DNA from: JAHEAO01 sp942492375
GTDB taxonomy: Bacteria > Pseudomonadota > Alphaproteobacteria > Rhodobacterales > Rhodobacteraceae
DNA: 64,000 bases
Direction: 5' to 3'
Assembly: GCA_942492375.1 (NCBI GenBank)
Contig: CALOEL010000003.1
Location: 124,001-188,000, forward strand
The notes beneath the pieces were generated by a model. The model ran no database searches, was not told where the DNA came from, and saw only the letters and a program-made list of their open reading frames with translations. Position 1 is the stretch's first letter. The number at the start of each line of letters is the position of its first letter. Of this stretch, positions 41,526 through 48,070 are shown one piece after another. Position numbers and translations under genes: made by a program.

Positions 41526-41573
41526 GATGCGCTGGAGCCGAAGCGGTTGAAGTTCAAGAAGTTTGTGAGGTAG
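41526..41573 (+). pseudogene. Vestigial second ettA 3' tail
   Basis: In one frame this reads DALEPKRLKFKKFVR then stop, aligning with the ettA C terminus DAVEPKRLKHKKFSR (11 of 15 residues), while the DNA differs mainly at third positions. It looks like the remnant of a related ettA allele left by recombination or insertion of the adjacent low-GC cassette. No start or RBS. Confidence 0.65.
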
Positions 41574-41638
41574 TGGTACTCTCGAATGGGCCGACGAAAG
41601 GACTATCTTTCTTATATAGATTTGAACAATGTTGAGTG

Positions 41639-42148
41639 ATGTACACTGACGATTGCATACTGATTGATCAATTCCTTGCTGCCGACAAATTTCTTGCAGG
41701 CCTGATGCCTGAGTGGCACAATTCCTTTGGGAGTTCACTGCAGACTCGCTGGCCAATAGTCGACAGTAATGGCGGAACACTGCAGGCTGAACTCTGCCTC
41801 AGTGTTGACAGCGGGCTCCTTCGACCCAGCATCTCAGTGTTGTTGGCTAAGAAATTACTGTATCGCATTGACTTAGTTCCAGCGCAGGAAGAAAAGCCAA
41901 ATCCTCACTGGGCCGCACAAATTGGGCTTCCCGCAAAAGTCATTGGTAGCCATACACACCCGTGGGACGAGAATCGCGTTTTTTGCGAGAACCATGGATT
42001 TGGTGAATTGCCATGCCGAAAGCCCGTCGCTGCAAGTCTAAGGAATCTGCGACAAGCGTTGGCCCAAACCGCATCAGACATAAATATATCCGTGACGCCA
42101 GAGCAAAGTGCTATAGATTTACCGCCAGAACCGATGCTACTTCACTAG
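41639..42148 (+). CDS. Hypothetical protein, first gene of a low-GC two-gene cassette
   Basis: 169 residues, no signal peptide or membrane segment. Readable segments: LCLSVDSGLLRPSISVLLAKKLLYRIDL, then SHTHPWDENR with closely spaced histidines, and a helical C terminus. Codon usage is clearly AT-richer than the flanking chromosome, indicating transfer. I do not recognise the family firmly. It is followed 12 bp later by a DUF1828-like gene, so the pair is probably one operon. ATG 41639; GTG three bases upstream is possible. Confidence 0.7.
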   Translation: MYTDDCILIDQFLAADKFLAGLMPEWHNSFGSSLQTRWPIVDSNGGTLQAELCLSVDSGLLRPSISVLLAKKLLYRIDLVPAQEEKPNPHWAAQIGLPAKVIGSHTHPWDENRVFCENHGFGELPCRKPVAASLRNLRQALAQTASDINISVTPEQSAIDLPPEPMLLH

Positions 42149-42160
42149 TGGGTCCATTAA

Positions 42161-42907
42161 ATGAAATGCAATACAATCAAAGACTTACTTAGTGATTGGC
42201 GCGTCTGCGAAGAGCGTGAAGGCCAAGTCATTATCAACACTGACTGCCTTTATCCATCATTCGAGCAAGCCAAAGTGGGCATTACAGAGAGGCGAGGCTT
42301 GTTCGAAGTCTCCGACATTGGTGGTGCTGTTGCGTCAGTGCTTTCTCACGGCAAAGAGGGCAAAGCTTTGGACAGTGCGCTTTCCGAAGCCACCCGTCGT
42401 CATTGTCTGACCAGACGTGGGGATTGCATTGTGGTTTCAGTAGAGAGTTTGGATTGGCTTCCTGCGGCAATTTTGTCGGTTGCCAATGCGTCTGCTCTTG
42501 CTGCGAGAACGGCGTTGATCGACGAAGAACAGACGGCCAAAGAAGTACTTTTCGATGAAATCGACAGGAGTCTGGTGAGTTTGAGCCAAGAGATGGTGAG
42601 TATCCGAAAGGAATTCATAGTAAGACGTGACTATTTTGCAGAAGGACGTAGTGGGAAAAGGTGGAAATTTGATTTCGCGGTTAAAGCCAATAAGCAAATA
42701 CTGATCAAAACTGTCTCGCCACATGGAAATTCCGTGAACGCCAATTTTGTGGCATTCAGTGACATGGAAGCCAATGCAGACAGTATAAATCTGTGCGTAT
42801 ACAGCAAGGAGCCCAACGCTGAAGACGTTCGGCTGTTGAATCAAGTGGCAAGCGTTGTTCCATTGCGCGGATTAGCGGGACGGGTCAGTTCAGTAGTTTC
42901 GCACTAG
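42161..42907 (+). CDS. DUF1828-like protein, second gene of the low-GC cassette
   Basis: 248 residues. The N terminus MKCNTIKDLLSDWRVCEERE, then INTDCLYPSFEQAKVGI and GLFEVSDIGGAVASVL, fits the DUF1828 pattern (a domain common on phages, plasmids and islands). The C-terminal half (about 150-248, GKRWKFDFAVKANKQILIKTVSP...) resembles the partner DUF1829-type region. Function unknown. Low GC like the upstream gene. A REP-like palindrome begins 15 bp after its stop. Confidence 0.72.
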   Translation: MKCNTIKDLLSDWRVCEEREGQVIINTDCLYPSFEQAKVGITERRGLFEVSDIGGAVASVLSHGKEGKALDSALSEATRRHCLTRRGDCIVVSVESLDWLPAAILSVANASALAARTALIDEEQTAKEVLFDEIDRSLVSLSQEMVSIRKEFIVRRDYFAEGRSGKRWKFDFAVKANKQILIKTVSPHGNSVNANFVAFSDMEANADSINLCVYSKEPNAEDVRLLNQVASVVPLRGLAGRVSSVVSH

Positions 42908-42921
42908 CAGGCCGCAGCAAG

Positions 42922-43001
42922 CCGTAGGGTGGGTGGTTCTTCGCGCAAGCGAAGGTTCACTCATCTCGCCTTGGCTGACGCATCGTCTTCCCCGCCCACC
43001 C
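42922..43001. repeat. Degenerate REP-like palindrome
   Basis: CCGTAGGGTGGGTGG at the left and CGCCCACCCG at the right enclose CTTCGC/GCGAAG; the CGTAGGGTGGG start matches the REP cluster at 22207. It marks the right edge of the low-GC cassette. Confidence 0.5.
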
Positions 43002-43045
43002 GAATATCCTTGCTATTCGGTCTCCGCCCCCCCATATCCCCCCTT

Positions 43046-43164
43046 GCGAACGTTATTCTCTTTCGACCCGCTGTTCTCCTTCACTGGCTGCAGTCTTTCG
43101 ATTTTGCACTGACCAAGCCGGGCTGCCGTATCAAACGGGCAGCGAAAAATCAGGAGTACACACG
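43046..43164 (+). promoter_or_regulatory. Leader of the disrupted cold-shock gene
   Basis: Shares GCGAACGTTATT, CTGTTCTCCTT and TTGCACTGACCAAGCCGGGC, in the same order and spacing, with the leader of the intact csp at 47534-47654. Likely promoter plus structured 5' UTR. Confidence 0.65.
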
Positions 43165-43231
43165 ATGGCCAATGGCACCGTGAAATAGTTCAACGCAACT
43201 AAAGGTTTTGGCTTTATCGAGCCCGAAGGCG

Positions 43232-43239
43232 GCAAGAAA
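43232..43239 (+). repeat. IS66 target-site duplication, left
   Basis: GCAAGAAA, repeated exactly at 45631-45638 on the other side of the element; 8 bp is the usual IS66 duplication length. Confidence 0.95.
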
Positions 43240-43261
43240 GTAAGCGTCCGGTCTGGCCGCC

Positions 43262-44761
43262 CTACGGGGCGGTTTTCCATGGCAGCAGATCGTCGACGCG
43301 GTTGATCTTGTAGTCAGGAATGCGGGCGAGTGTGTCGGCCAGCCAGGCTTGCGGATCGATACCGTTCAGTTTGGCGGTTTCGATCAGGGTATAAGCGATC
43401 GCGGCAGCCTTGCCGCCAGTCTGCGAACCCACGAACAGGTAGTTTTTGCGGCCCATTGCGATGGAGCGCATCGCGCGTTCTGCCGTGTTGTTATCGAGTT
43501 CCAGAACGCCTTGATCGAGATAGGGCCGGAGCCGTGCCATGCGCGTCAGGGCATAGCGGATCGCGTCCGCCAGTGGCGACTTGCCGGAGATGTTGGGCAG
43601 TTGGCCATGCAGCCAGACTTCCAGATCATCGAAGATCGGCTTTGCCTTGTTCTGCCGGATGTTGACCCGCCGGTCAGGTGGTGACCCTCGCGCCTCTTTT
43701 TCGACCGCATAGAGCTGCGCGATGCGTCTGATGGCCTCATCGGCGATGGCCGAGCCCTGGGCCCTGTGAACGTCGACGAACTTGCGCCTGACATGTGCCA
43801 TGCAGGCGACCTCACGGATGTCGCCCGAGCGATAGAGGTCTTCGAACCCGGCGTAGCCATCCGCATGCATCCAGCCTTGATACTTTGCGAGATGATCTTT
43901 GGGGTGTTGCCCTTTGCGATCCGGCGAGAACTGATACCAACTTGCGGGTGGGACGCTGCTGCCCCAAGGACGTTCATCCCGGCCATAAGCCCAAAGCCGA
44001 GCCGTCGCTGTCTTGCCCTTGCCAGGGGCCAGCATCTTAACGGGCGTGTCATCTGCAAAGATCGCCTGTCCGGCCAGCACATGCCACCCGATGGCATCTG
44101 CGAGCGGTTCCAGCAGGGCCGTCGACTTACCGACCCAGTCGGCCAGCGTCGAGCGGTCCAGATCAATCCCGTCGCGCTCGAAGATCCCGCTTTGCCGATA
44201 GAGCGGCAGGTGATCGGCGTATTTGTTGACCAGCACATGCGCCAGCAGACCTGCACCGGGACGACCGCGCTCGATTGGGCGCGACGGCAACGGAGCCTGC
44301 GTGAAGCCCTCGCAACCCGAACAAGCAAAGCGAGGCCGCACGATGCGGTTCACGATGAACCGACCGGGCACATATTCCAGTTCTTCGGTCACATCCTCGC
44401 CCAGACGGCGAAGAGCGCCACCGCACTGGGCGCAATCGTCGTCGCCAGTGGTCAGTTCGACTTCCATGCGCGGGATGTGATCCGGGATCGGACGGCGCTT
44501 CGGCTTGTCTTTTGGTTCCTCATCAGGAAGGCGCAGCTTCGCCGTCATCTTGGCGACGGCAATCTCACTGTTCTCCAAGGCCAGTTGAAGCTGTTCGATG
44601 CTCTCGGACGAGGTGCCAAACCGCGCCGCGCGATGGCCTGCCAACTGATGCCTCAGCTTCTCGATCAAAACGGCTTGAGCCTTCACCTCGGCCAGCAAAA
44701 GCGCTGTGAACTGTCTCAGTTCATCAGGGTCTTCCGGCAGGGATTTAGCGACGTCCAGCAT
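43262..44761 (-). CDS. tnpC: IS66 transposase (TnpC)
   Basis: 499-residue DDE transposase. N-terminal leucine-rich coiled coil (about 20-75, ALLLAEVKAQAVLIEKLRHQLAGHRAARFG), a zinc-binding CAQCGGALRRLGEDVTEELEYVP (about 115-137), and the catalytic core with FADDTPVKML and HADGYAGFEDLY (two Asp) and the Glu in LDNNTAERAMRSIAMGRKNYLF. The C-terminal IS66_C domain is ANGT-like (ETAKLNGIDPQAWLADTLARI). Full length. Confidence 0.96.
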   Translation of the reverse strand: MLDVAKSLPEDPDELRQFTALLLAEVKAQAVLIEKLRHQLAGHRAARFGTSSESIEQLQLALENSEIAVAKMTAKLRLPDEEPKDKPKRRPIPDHIPRMEVELTTGDDDCAQCGGALRRLGEDVTEELEYVPGRFIVNRIVRPRFACSGCEGFTQAPLPSRPIERGRPGAGLLAHVLVNKYADHLPLYRQSGIFERDGIDLDRSTLADWVGKSTALLEPLADAIGWHVLAGQAIFADDTPVKMLAPGKGKTATARLWAYGRDERPWGSSVPPASWYQFSPDRKGQHPKDHLAKYQGWMHADGYAGFEDLYRSGDIREVACMAHVRRKFVDVHRAQGSAIADEAIRRIAQLYAVEKEARGSPPDRRVNIRQNKAKPIFDDLEVWLHGQLPNISGKSPLADAIRYALTRMARLRPYLDQGVLELDNNTAERAMRSIAMGRKNYLFVGSQTGGKAAAIAYTLIETAKLNGIDPQAWLADTLARIPDYKINRVDDLLPWKTAP

Positions 44762-44821
44762 GATCGGATCATACCCGATCCGCGCGCTCAGAGGAATCCC
44801 CGCAGACTTGCTCCAAGCGGT

Positions 44822-45169
44822 TTATCCCGCCTTGAGCGGCTTCCAGCTACGTTGGGGCAACCGCCAGTCGATGCCCTCCAGCAGCATCGCCAACTGGGCG
44901 GCCGTCAGGGCGATCTTACCCTCTTTGGCCGATGGCCAAACAAACCGGCCCTTCTCAAGCCGTTTGCTGAACAGGCACGCGCCCTGACCATCCCACCATA
45001 TGATCTTGATCAGATCACCCCGCCGACCGCGGAAGACGAACATGTGGCCTGCAAATGGATCCTGCTTCAGCGTCTGCTCGGCTTGGGCTGCCAGCGTCGT
45101 AAATCCACGCCGCATGTCGGTCACGCCAGCCGCAAGCCAGACCCGCGTGTTCACCGGAACCGGGATCAT
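44822..45169 (-). CDS. tnpB: IS66 accessory protein TnpB
   Basis: 115-residue IS66 Orf2: VWLAAGVTDMRRGFTTLAAQAEQTLKQDPFAGHMFVFRGRRGDLIKIIWWDGQGACLFSKRLEKGRF is the near-invariant family core. Overlaps the tnpA 3' end by four bases (ATGA-type coupling). Required for transposition in studied IS66 elements; role unclear. Confidence 0.95.
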   Translation of the reverse strand: MIPVPVNTRVWLAAGVTDMRRGFTTLAAQAEQTLKQDPFAGHMFVFRGRRGDLIKIIWWDGQGACLFSKRLEKGRFVWPSAKEGKIALTAAQLAMLLEGIDWRLPQRSWKPLKAG

Positions 45170-45569
45170 GCGGAAAGACCTCGGATCAACCGGGCCAAAG
45201 CCTCGGGGTCATAGCCACCGATAATCCTCAGTCGGTGGCCACCAGCGATATCGATCTCAATCGCACTTTGCACAGACGTAGGTTCGGGTGTCGGTGCAGG
45301 AGTATCCCTCTGGGGGCGATCAATAATCTCTACGGGCAGAAAGCAGGGTGCTTCCGTCGCCAGTTCCTCAACCCCCTTCAGGGTCAGGCGCATACCGAGG
45401 ATCGCGCAACCATTTGAAAATCATGTTCGCGTTCATCGCATAGCGGCGTGCAACCTGCGCCACAGAAACGCCCGCTGCCGTCGTCTGGAAAGCAGATCGT
45501 CCGCTTCTCTTCATCCGTCCAAAGCCGCTTCGTCCGACGCGCCATTCCCTGCTCCGTAGTGTCCGCCAT
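45166..45569 (-). pseudogene. tnpA: IS66 tnpA, two frameshifts
   Basis: The expected product is in three frames: MADTTEQGMARRTKRLWTDEE... (start 45569), QTTAAGVSVAQVARRYAMNANMIFKWLR (helix-turn-helix), and VEELATEAPCFLPVEII... to AGGHRLRIIGGYDPEALARLI. An extra T in TGCTTTCCAG and an extra G in a G-run (GAAGGGGGTT) explain both shifts. Either a real inactivation or homopolymer sequencing errors. Confidence 0.8.
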
Positions 45570-45630
45570 CCAAAGCGGACACTATCGAACACACTCTATG
45601 CGCGGCAGTGCAGGCAGACCGGACGCTTAC

Positions 45631-45638
45631 GCAAGAAA
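45631..45638 (+). repeat. IS66 target-site duplication, right
   Basis: GCAAGAAA, identical to 43232-43239; the csp reading frame resumes immediately after it. Confidence 0.95.
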
Positions 45639-45781
45639 GATGTGTTCGTGCACATCTCCGGCCTGGAACGCTCGGGCCTGACCAGCCTCGATGACGGTCA
45701 GAAAGTGACCTTCGACATCGAAGCCGGCCGCGACGGCCGCGAAAGCGCGATCAACCTCGCCCTCGCATAAGCAAGCCTCAG

Positions 45782-45819
45782 GGCGGGTGGATCTTCGCAG
45801 AGGCGAAGGACCACCCGCC
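45782..45819. terminator. Long hairpin after the csp pseudogene
   Basis: GGCGGGTGG/CCACCCGCC outer stem and CTTCGC/GCGAAG inner stem, loop AGAG, 11 bp past the csp stop. No T-run follows. The CTTCGC/GCGAAG core also occurs in the REP-like element at 42922. Confidence 0.6.
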
Positions 45820-45966
45820 GCTGCCAGCCGGACGTTTCGACGCCGCGCACCGGCAGATCCGGTTCCCCGCCCCGCCAGAGCAGCGCGGTGCGCGTCGACC
45901 AAACCCCAAGCTGCGCATGACGCCGCCCTGTGATACGATCGTGTTCATCAATCCTGGACACGACCC

Positions 45967-46611
45967 ATGTTCCGACATCTCATCCCGATCCTGCTTGCCC
46001 TGACCGCCTGCGGCCGGGTCGATTACGATGACGCCCCGGTGGGCCGGTTCGATGGCTCGCTTCTGGTGATGTGGGTCGGCGCCGAGCGGTTCGTCTACGT
46101 GCCCAGCCCCAGCCGCCCGCTGGTCTTCCACCGCGGCGATCCGGGCGCGGCGGTTCAGACCATCCGGCCCGAGATGATGTATACCGATGGCGGCTCGATC
46201 CCACGGGCGGCGCGGCTCTTCAACGGCTTCTCGCCCTGGGGCTACGCCCCGGCCTACATGGTGCATGACTGGCTGTTCGTGGCCCGGCATTGCCTGACCG
46301 ACGGCACCCCGACCGAGGCCGAGACGGCGGTTGCCGGGATCGAGTTCGCGGAAAGCGCGCGGATCATCGCCGAGGCGATCAAGACGCTGATCGCCTCGAA
46401 CAAGGTAAAGCCGGACGACGTCGCGCCGAGGGTGATCTCGGGCGCGGTGGCCGGGCCCTTCGCCTATCGAAGCTGGGTTGCGGAAGGCGCCTGCCAACGC
46501 GTGAGCGACGCGCATCGCGAAGAGGTCGACGCCGCCTTCGCGCGCGCCGCGGGGTTGCGCATGCAACGGGGCGTGCGGCCCGCGACGATCGTCGCCGAGA
46601 TCTCGTTCTAG
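45967..46611 (+). CDS. DUF1353 lipoprotein
   Basis: 214 residues. Signal peptide with lipobox LLALTACG (Cys at about residue 15) indicates a lipid-anchored envelope protein. The DUF1353 core IRPEMMYTDGGSIPRAARLFNGFSPWGYAPAYMVHDWLFVARHC (about 67-110) contains the H-D-W motif of this family, found in phage and bacterial proteins of unknown function. C-terminal helical part to residue 214. ATG start at 45967. Confidence 0.85.
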   Translation: MFRHLIPILLALTACGRVDYDDAPVGRFDGSLLVMWVGAERFVYVPSPSRPLVFHRGDPGAAVQTIRPEMMYTDGGSIPRAARLFNGFSPWGYAPAYMVHDWLFVARHCLTDGTPTEAETAVAGIEFAESARIIAEAIKTLIASNKVKPDDVAPRVISGAVAGPFAYRSWVAEGACQRVSDAHREEVDAAFARAAGLRMQRGVRPATIVAEISF

Positions 46612-46973
46612 GCGGGTCTCGGGGCGGATGCCGCAGCTTGCGGCGGTGTCGTCGGTTCCCCAGAGCTTGTGTCAACGCCCACCGCGCGCCCCTTCGCATC
46701 CGTTAACAAGTCCTGAACGGAATTTCTCAACCGGTTGATCCGAAAGGATTTCACCTCGCGTCCACATGTGGACAGCCCCGAAAGTCCGGTTTTCCCCACC
46801 TGCCCGCCCGGCCGTCCCATGCTATTCTCCTCTTTATTGATGAAAGGCATTTTTCAAGGGACCGAAGCCCCTGCAACAGGCCTCCTTCCCGGCGATTACC
46901 GGCGAACCCTGCGCACCAGACCGGCCCCCAGACCGCCCGCGGCGCGATGTCTTTCCAACCGAAGGAGAGACCG
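46612..46973. other. Intergenic region with the second GTCCACATGTGGAC palindrome
   Basis: No supported gene in these 362 bp. A long proline/arginine-rich open frame crosses it but lacks an RBS and runs through the palindrome and the better-supported genes downstream. The palindrome is at 46760-46773. Confidence 0.6.
46760..46773. promoter_or_regulatory. 14-bp perfect palindrome, second copy
   Basis: GTCCACATGTGGAC, identical to the inner part of the palindrome at 24101-24116. Binding protein unknown. Confidence 0.5.
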
Positions 46974-47177
46974 ATGCCACGCCAGCCCCGCCAGCCTCTC
47001 GCCACCCGCCCGGCCCCGACCGGGAAACCCCCGGCCCCGACGCCTCCGCCCTCCCCGGACCAGGCGAACCCGACCGCCCGGCCCATCCGCGGCCGCCCGC
47101 CAAACCCCACCCGGGACGCGGGAAAGCCACGCTCCGGTCCGGCGATCTGGCAGTTCACCGACTGGGCGGAGCTTTAA
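46974..47177 (+). CDS. Small proline-rich protein
   Basis: 67 residues, MPRQPRQPLATRPAPTGK... to IWQFTDWAEL, about one third proline, basic, with an aromatic C terminus. Supported by a strong RBS (GAAGGAGAGACCG) and host-like GC-rich third positions. No family recognised; probably intrinsically disordered. Confidence 0.6.
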   Translation: MPRQPRQPLATRPAPTGKPPAPTPPPSPDQANPTARPIRGRPPNPTRDAGKPRSGPAIWQFTDWAEL

Positions 47178-47248
47178 TCTTCACGGTGACGGAACCATTC
47201 CTCCTGTTCATGCGTTAGCGGTCATTCTGTATTTTTTGGGGGTTTCCC

Positions 47249-47407
47249 ATGTCACTCGGGACCATTCTGATCATCATCCTGATCCTCGCGCTGATCGGGG
47301 CATTGCCGACTTGGGGCTATTCGCGCGGCTGGGGCTATTATCCAGCCGGCGGCTTGGGGCTGCTTCTTCTGATCCTGCTCATTCTGCTTCTCATGGGCCG
47401 CATCTGA
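47249..47407 (+). CDS. DUF3309 small membrane protein
   Basis: 52 residues: MSLGTILIIILILALIGALP, then TWGYSRGWGYYPAGGLG, then a second hydrophobic helix LLLLILLILLLMGRI. This two-helix hairpin with a Tyr/Gly/Trp-rich turn is DUF3309, a stress-linked small protein family common in proteobacteria. Confidence 0.9.
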   Translation: MSLGTILIIILILALIGALPTWGYSRGWGYYPAGGLGLLLLILLILLLMGRI

Positions 47408-47533
47408 CCCCGACCCGTTCGTACGAAGACGCTGCCAACCACGCGGTGTTCCCTTGTGGCAGGCTTTCGCCCACATGGTGGACGGGCCAAAATTATCCTT
47501 GCCATTTCGTTCGTTAGGTCGCATACGGCCCTC

Positions 47534-47654
47534 GCGAACGTTATTGATTTTCGACCCACTGTTCTCCTTACGGCTACAGTCAATCGATCTTGCACTGACC
47601 AAGCCGGGCCATCGCACCTACGCGGATGGTATTGAAAACTTAGGAGAATACGGA
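47534..47654 (+). promoter_or_regulatory. Leader of the intact csp gene
   Basis: Same ordered blocks as 43046-43164. Likely contains the promoter and a structured, possibly temperature-responsive 5' UTR; TAGGAG precedes the ATG. Confidence 0.6.
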
Positions 47655-47861
47655 ATGGCCACTGGCACCGTGAAATGGTTCAACCCCACCAAAGGCTTCG
47701 GCTTCATCGAGCCCGAAGGCGGAAGCAAGGACGTGTTTGTCCATATCTCCGCCGTCGAGCGTTCGGGCCTGACGACTTTGAAGGATGGCGCAAAAGTGAA
47801 CTTCGACATCGAAGCTGGCCGTGATGGCCGCGAAAGCGCGATCAATCTGACGCTCGCCTGA
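47655..47861 (+). CDS. csp: Cold-shock protein (CspA family)
   Basis: 68 residues: MATGTVKWFNPTKGFGFIEPEGGSKDVFVHISAVERSGL..., with both nucleic-acid-binding motifs (KGFGFI and VFVHIS). Single-strand RNA/DNA chaperone. ATG 47655 with TAGGAG upstream and a strong terminator after the stop. It is the intact paralogue of the gene destroyed by IS66 at 43165, sharing its leader, so it presumably compensates for that loss. Confidence 0.96.
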   Translation: MATGTVKWFNPTKGFGFIEPEGGSKDVFVHISAVERSGLTTLKDGAKVNFDIEAGRDGRESAINLTLA

Positions 47862-47882
47862 GCCTCAGCCACCAAGACATTG

Positions 47883-47918
47883 AAATGGCACGGGTTTTCC
47901 CGTGCCATTTTTCGTTTC
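47883..47918 (+). terminator. Rho-independent terminator of csp
   Basis: Perfect 12-bp stem AAATGGCACGGG/CCCGTGCCATTT with a TTTT loop, followed by TTCGTTT. Confidence 0.95.
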
Positions 47919-48070
47919 CACTCTTCCTCACTAGAAGCCAGGTACTGCACGCTTGTCCAGAGGTCATGGAACAGAACCGGCATGCCGCATGTTCCATTTG
48001 TAGTCGCGATGCAGAGATGCGAGTCTCGGCGTAAGAACAGCGGTACGCGCAGACAGGGTGGGTCAAAAAC

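Larger units (their letters stand above)
43240..45630 (-). mobile_element. IS66-family insertion sequence
   Basis: 2391 bp, terminal inverted repeats beginning GTAAGCGTCCGGTCTG at both ends (16 bp perfect), 8-bp target duplication. It carries the IS66 set tnpA-tnpB-tnpC on the minus strand, opposite to the csp gene it disrupts. tnpA contains two frame disruptions, so present autonomy is doubtful; ends and duplication are intact, so insertion looks recent. Confidence 0.96.
43165..45770 (+). pseudogene. Cold-shock protein gene, nonsense codon plus IS66 insertion
   Basis: Removing the IS and one target copy restores a 68-codon CspA-like frame (43165-43239 joined to 45639-45770): MANGTVK-stop-FNATKGFGFIEPEGGKK then DVFVHISGLERSGL to INLALA. 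Codon 8, Trp in cold-shock proteins (VKWF), is TAG at 43186-43188, and an IS66 element splits the gene after codon 25. It is therefore dead twice. RNA-binding segments KGFGFIE and VFVHIS are otherwise conserved with the intact paralogue at 47655. Confidence 0.9.

Noticed and set aside
46735..47517. 260-codon proline/arginine-rich frame
   Set aside because: No RBS, crosses the palindrome and the better-supported 67-residue, DUF3309 and csp-leader features.
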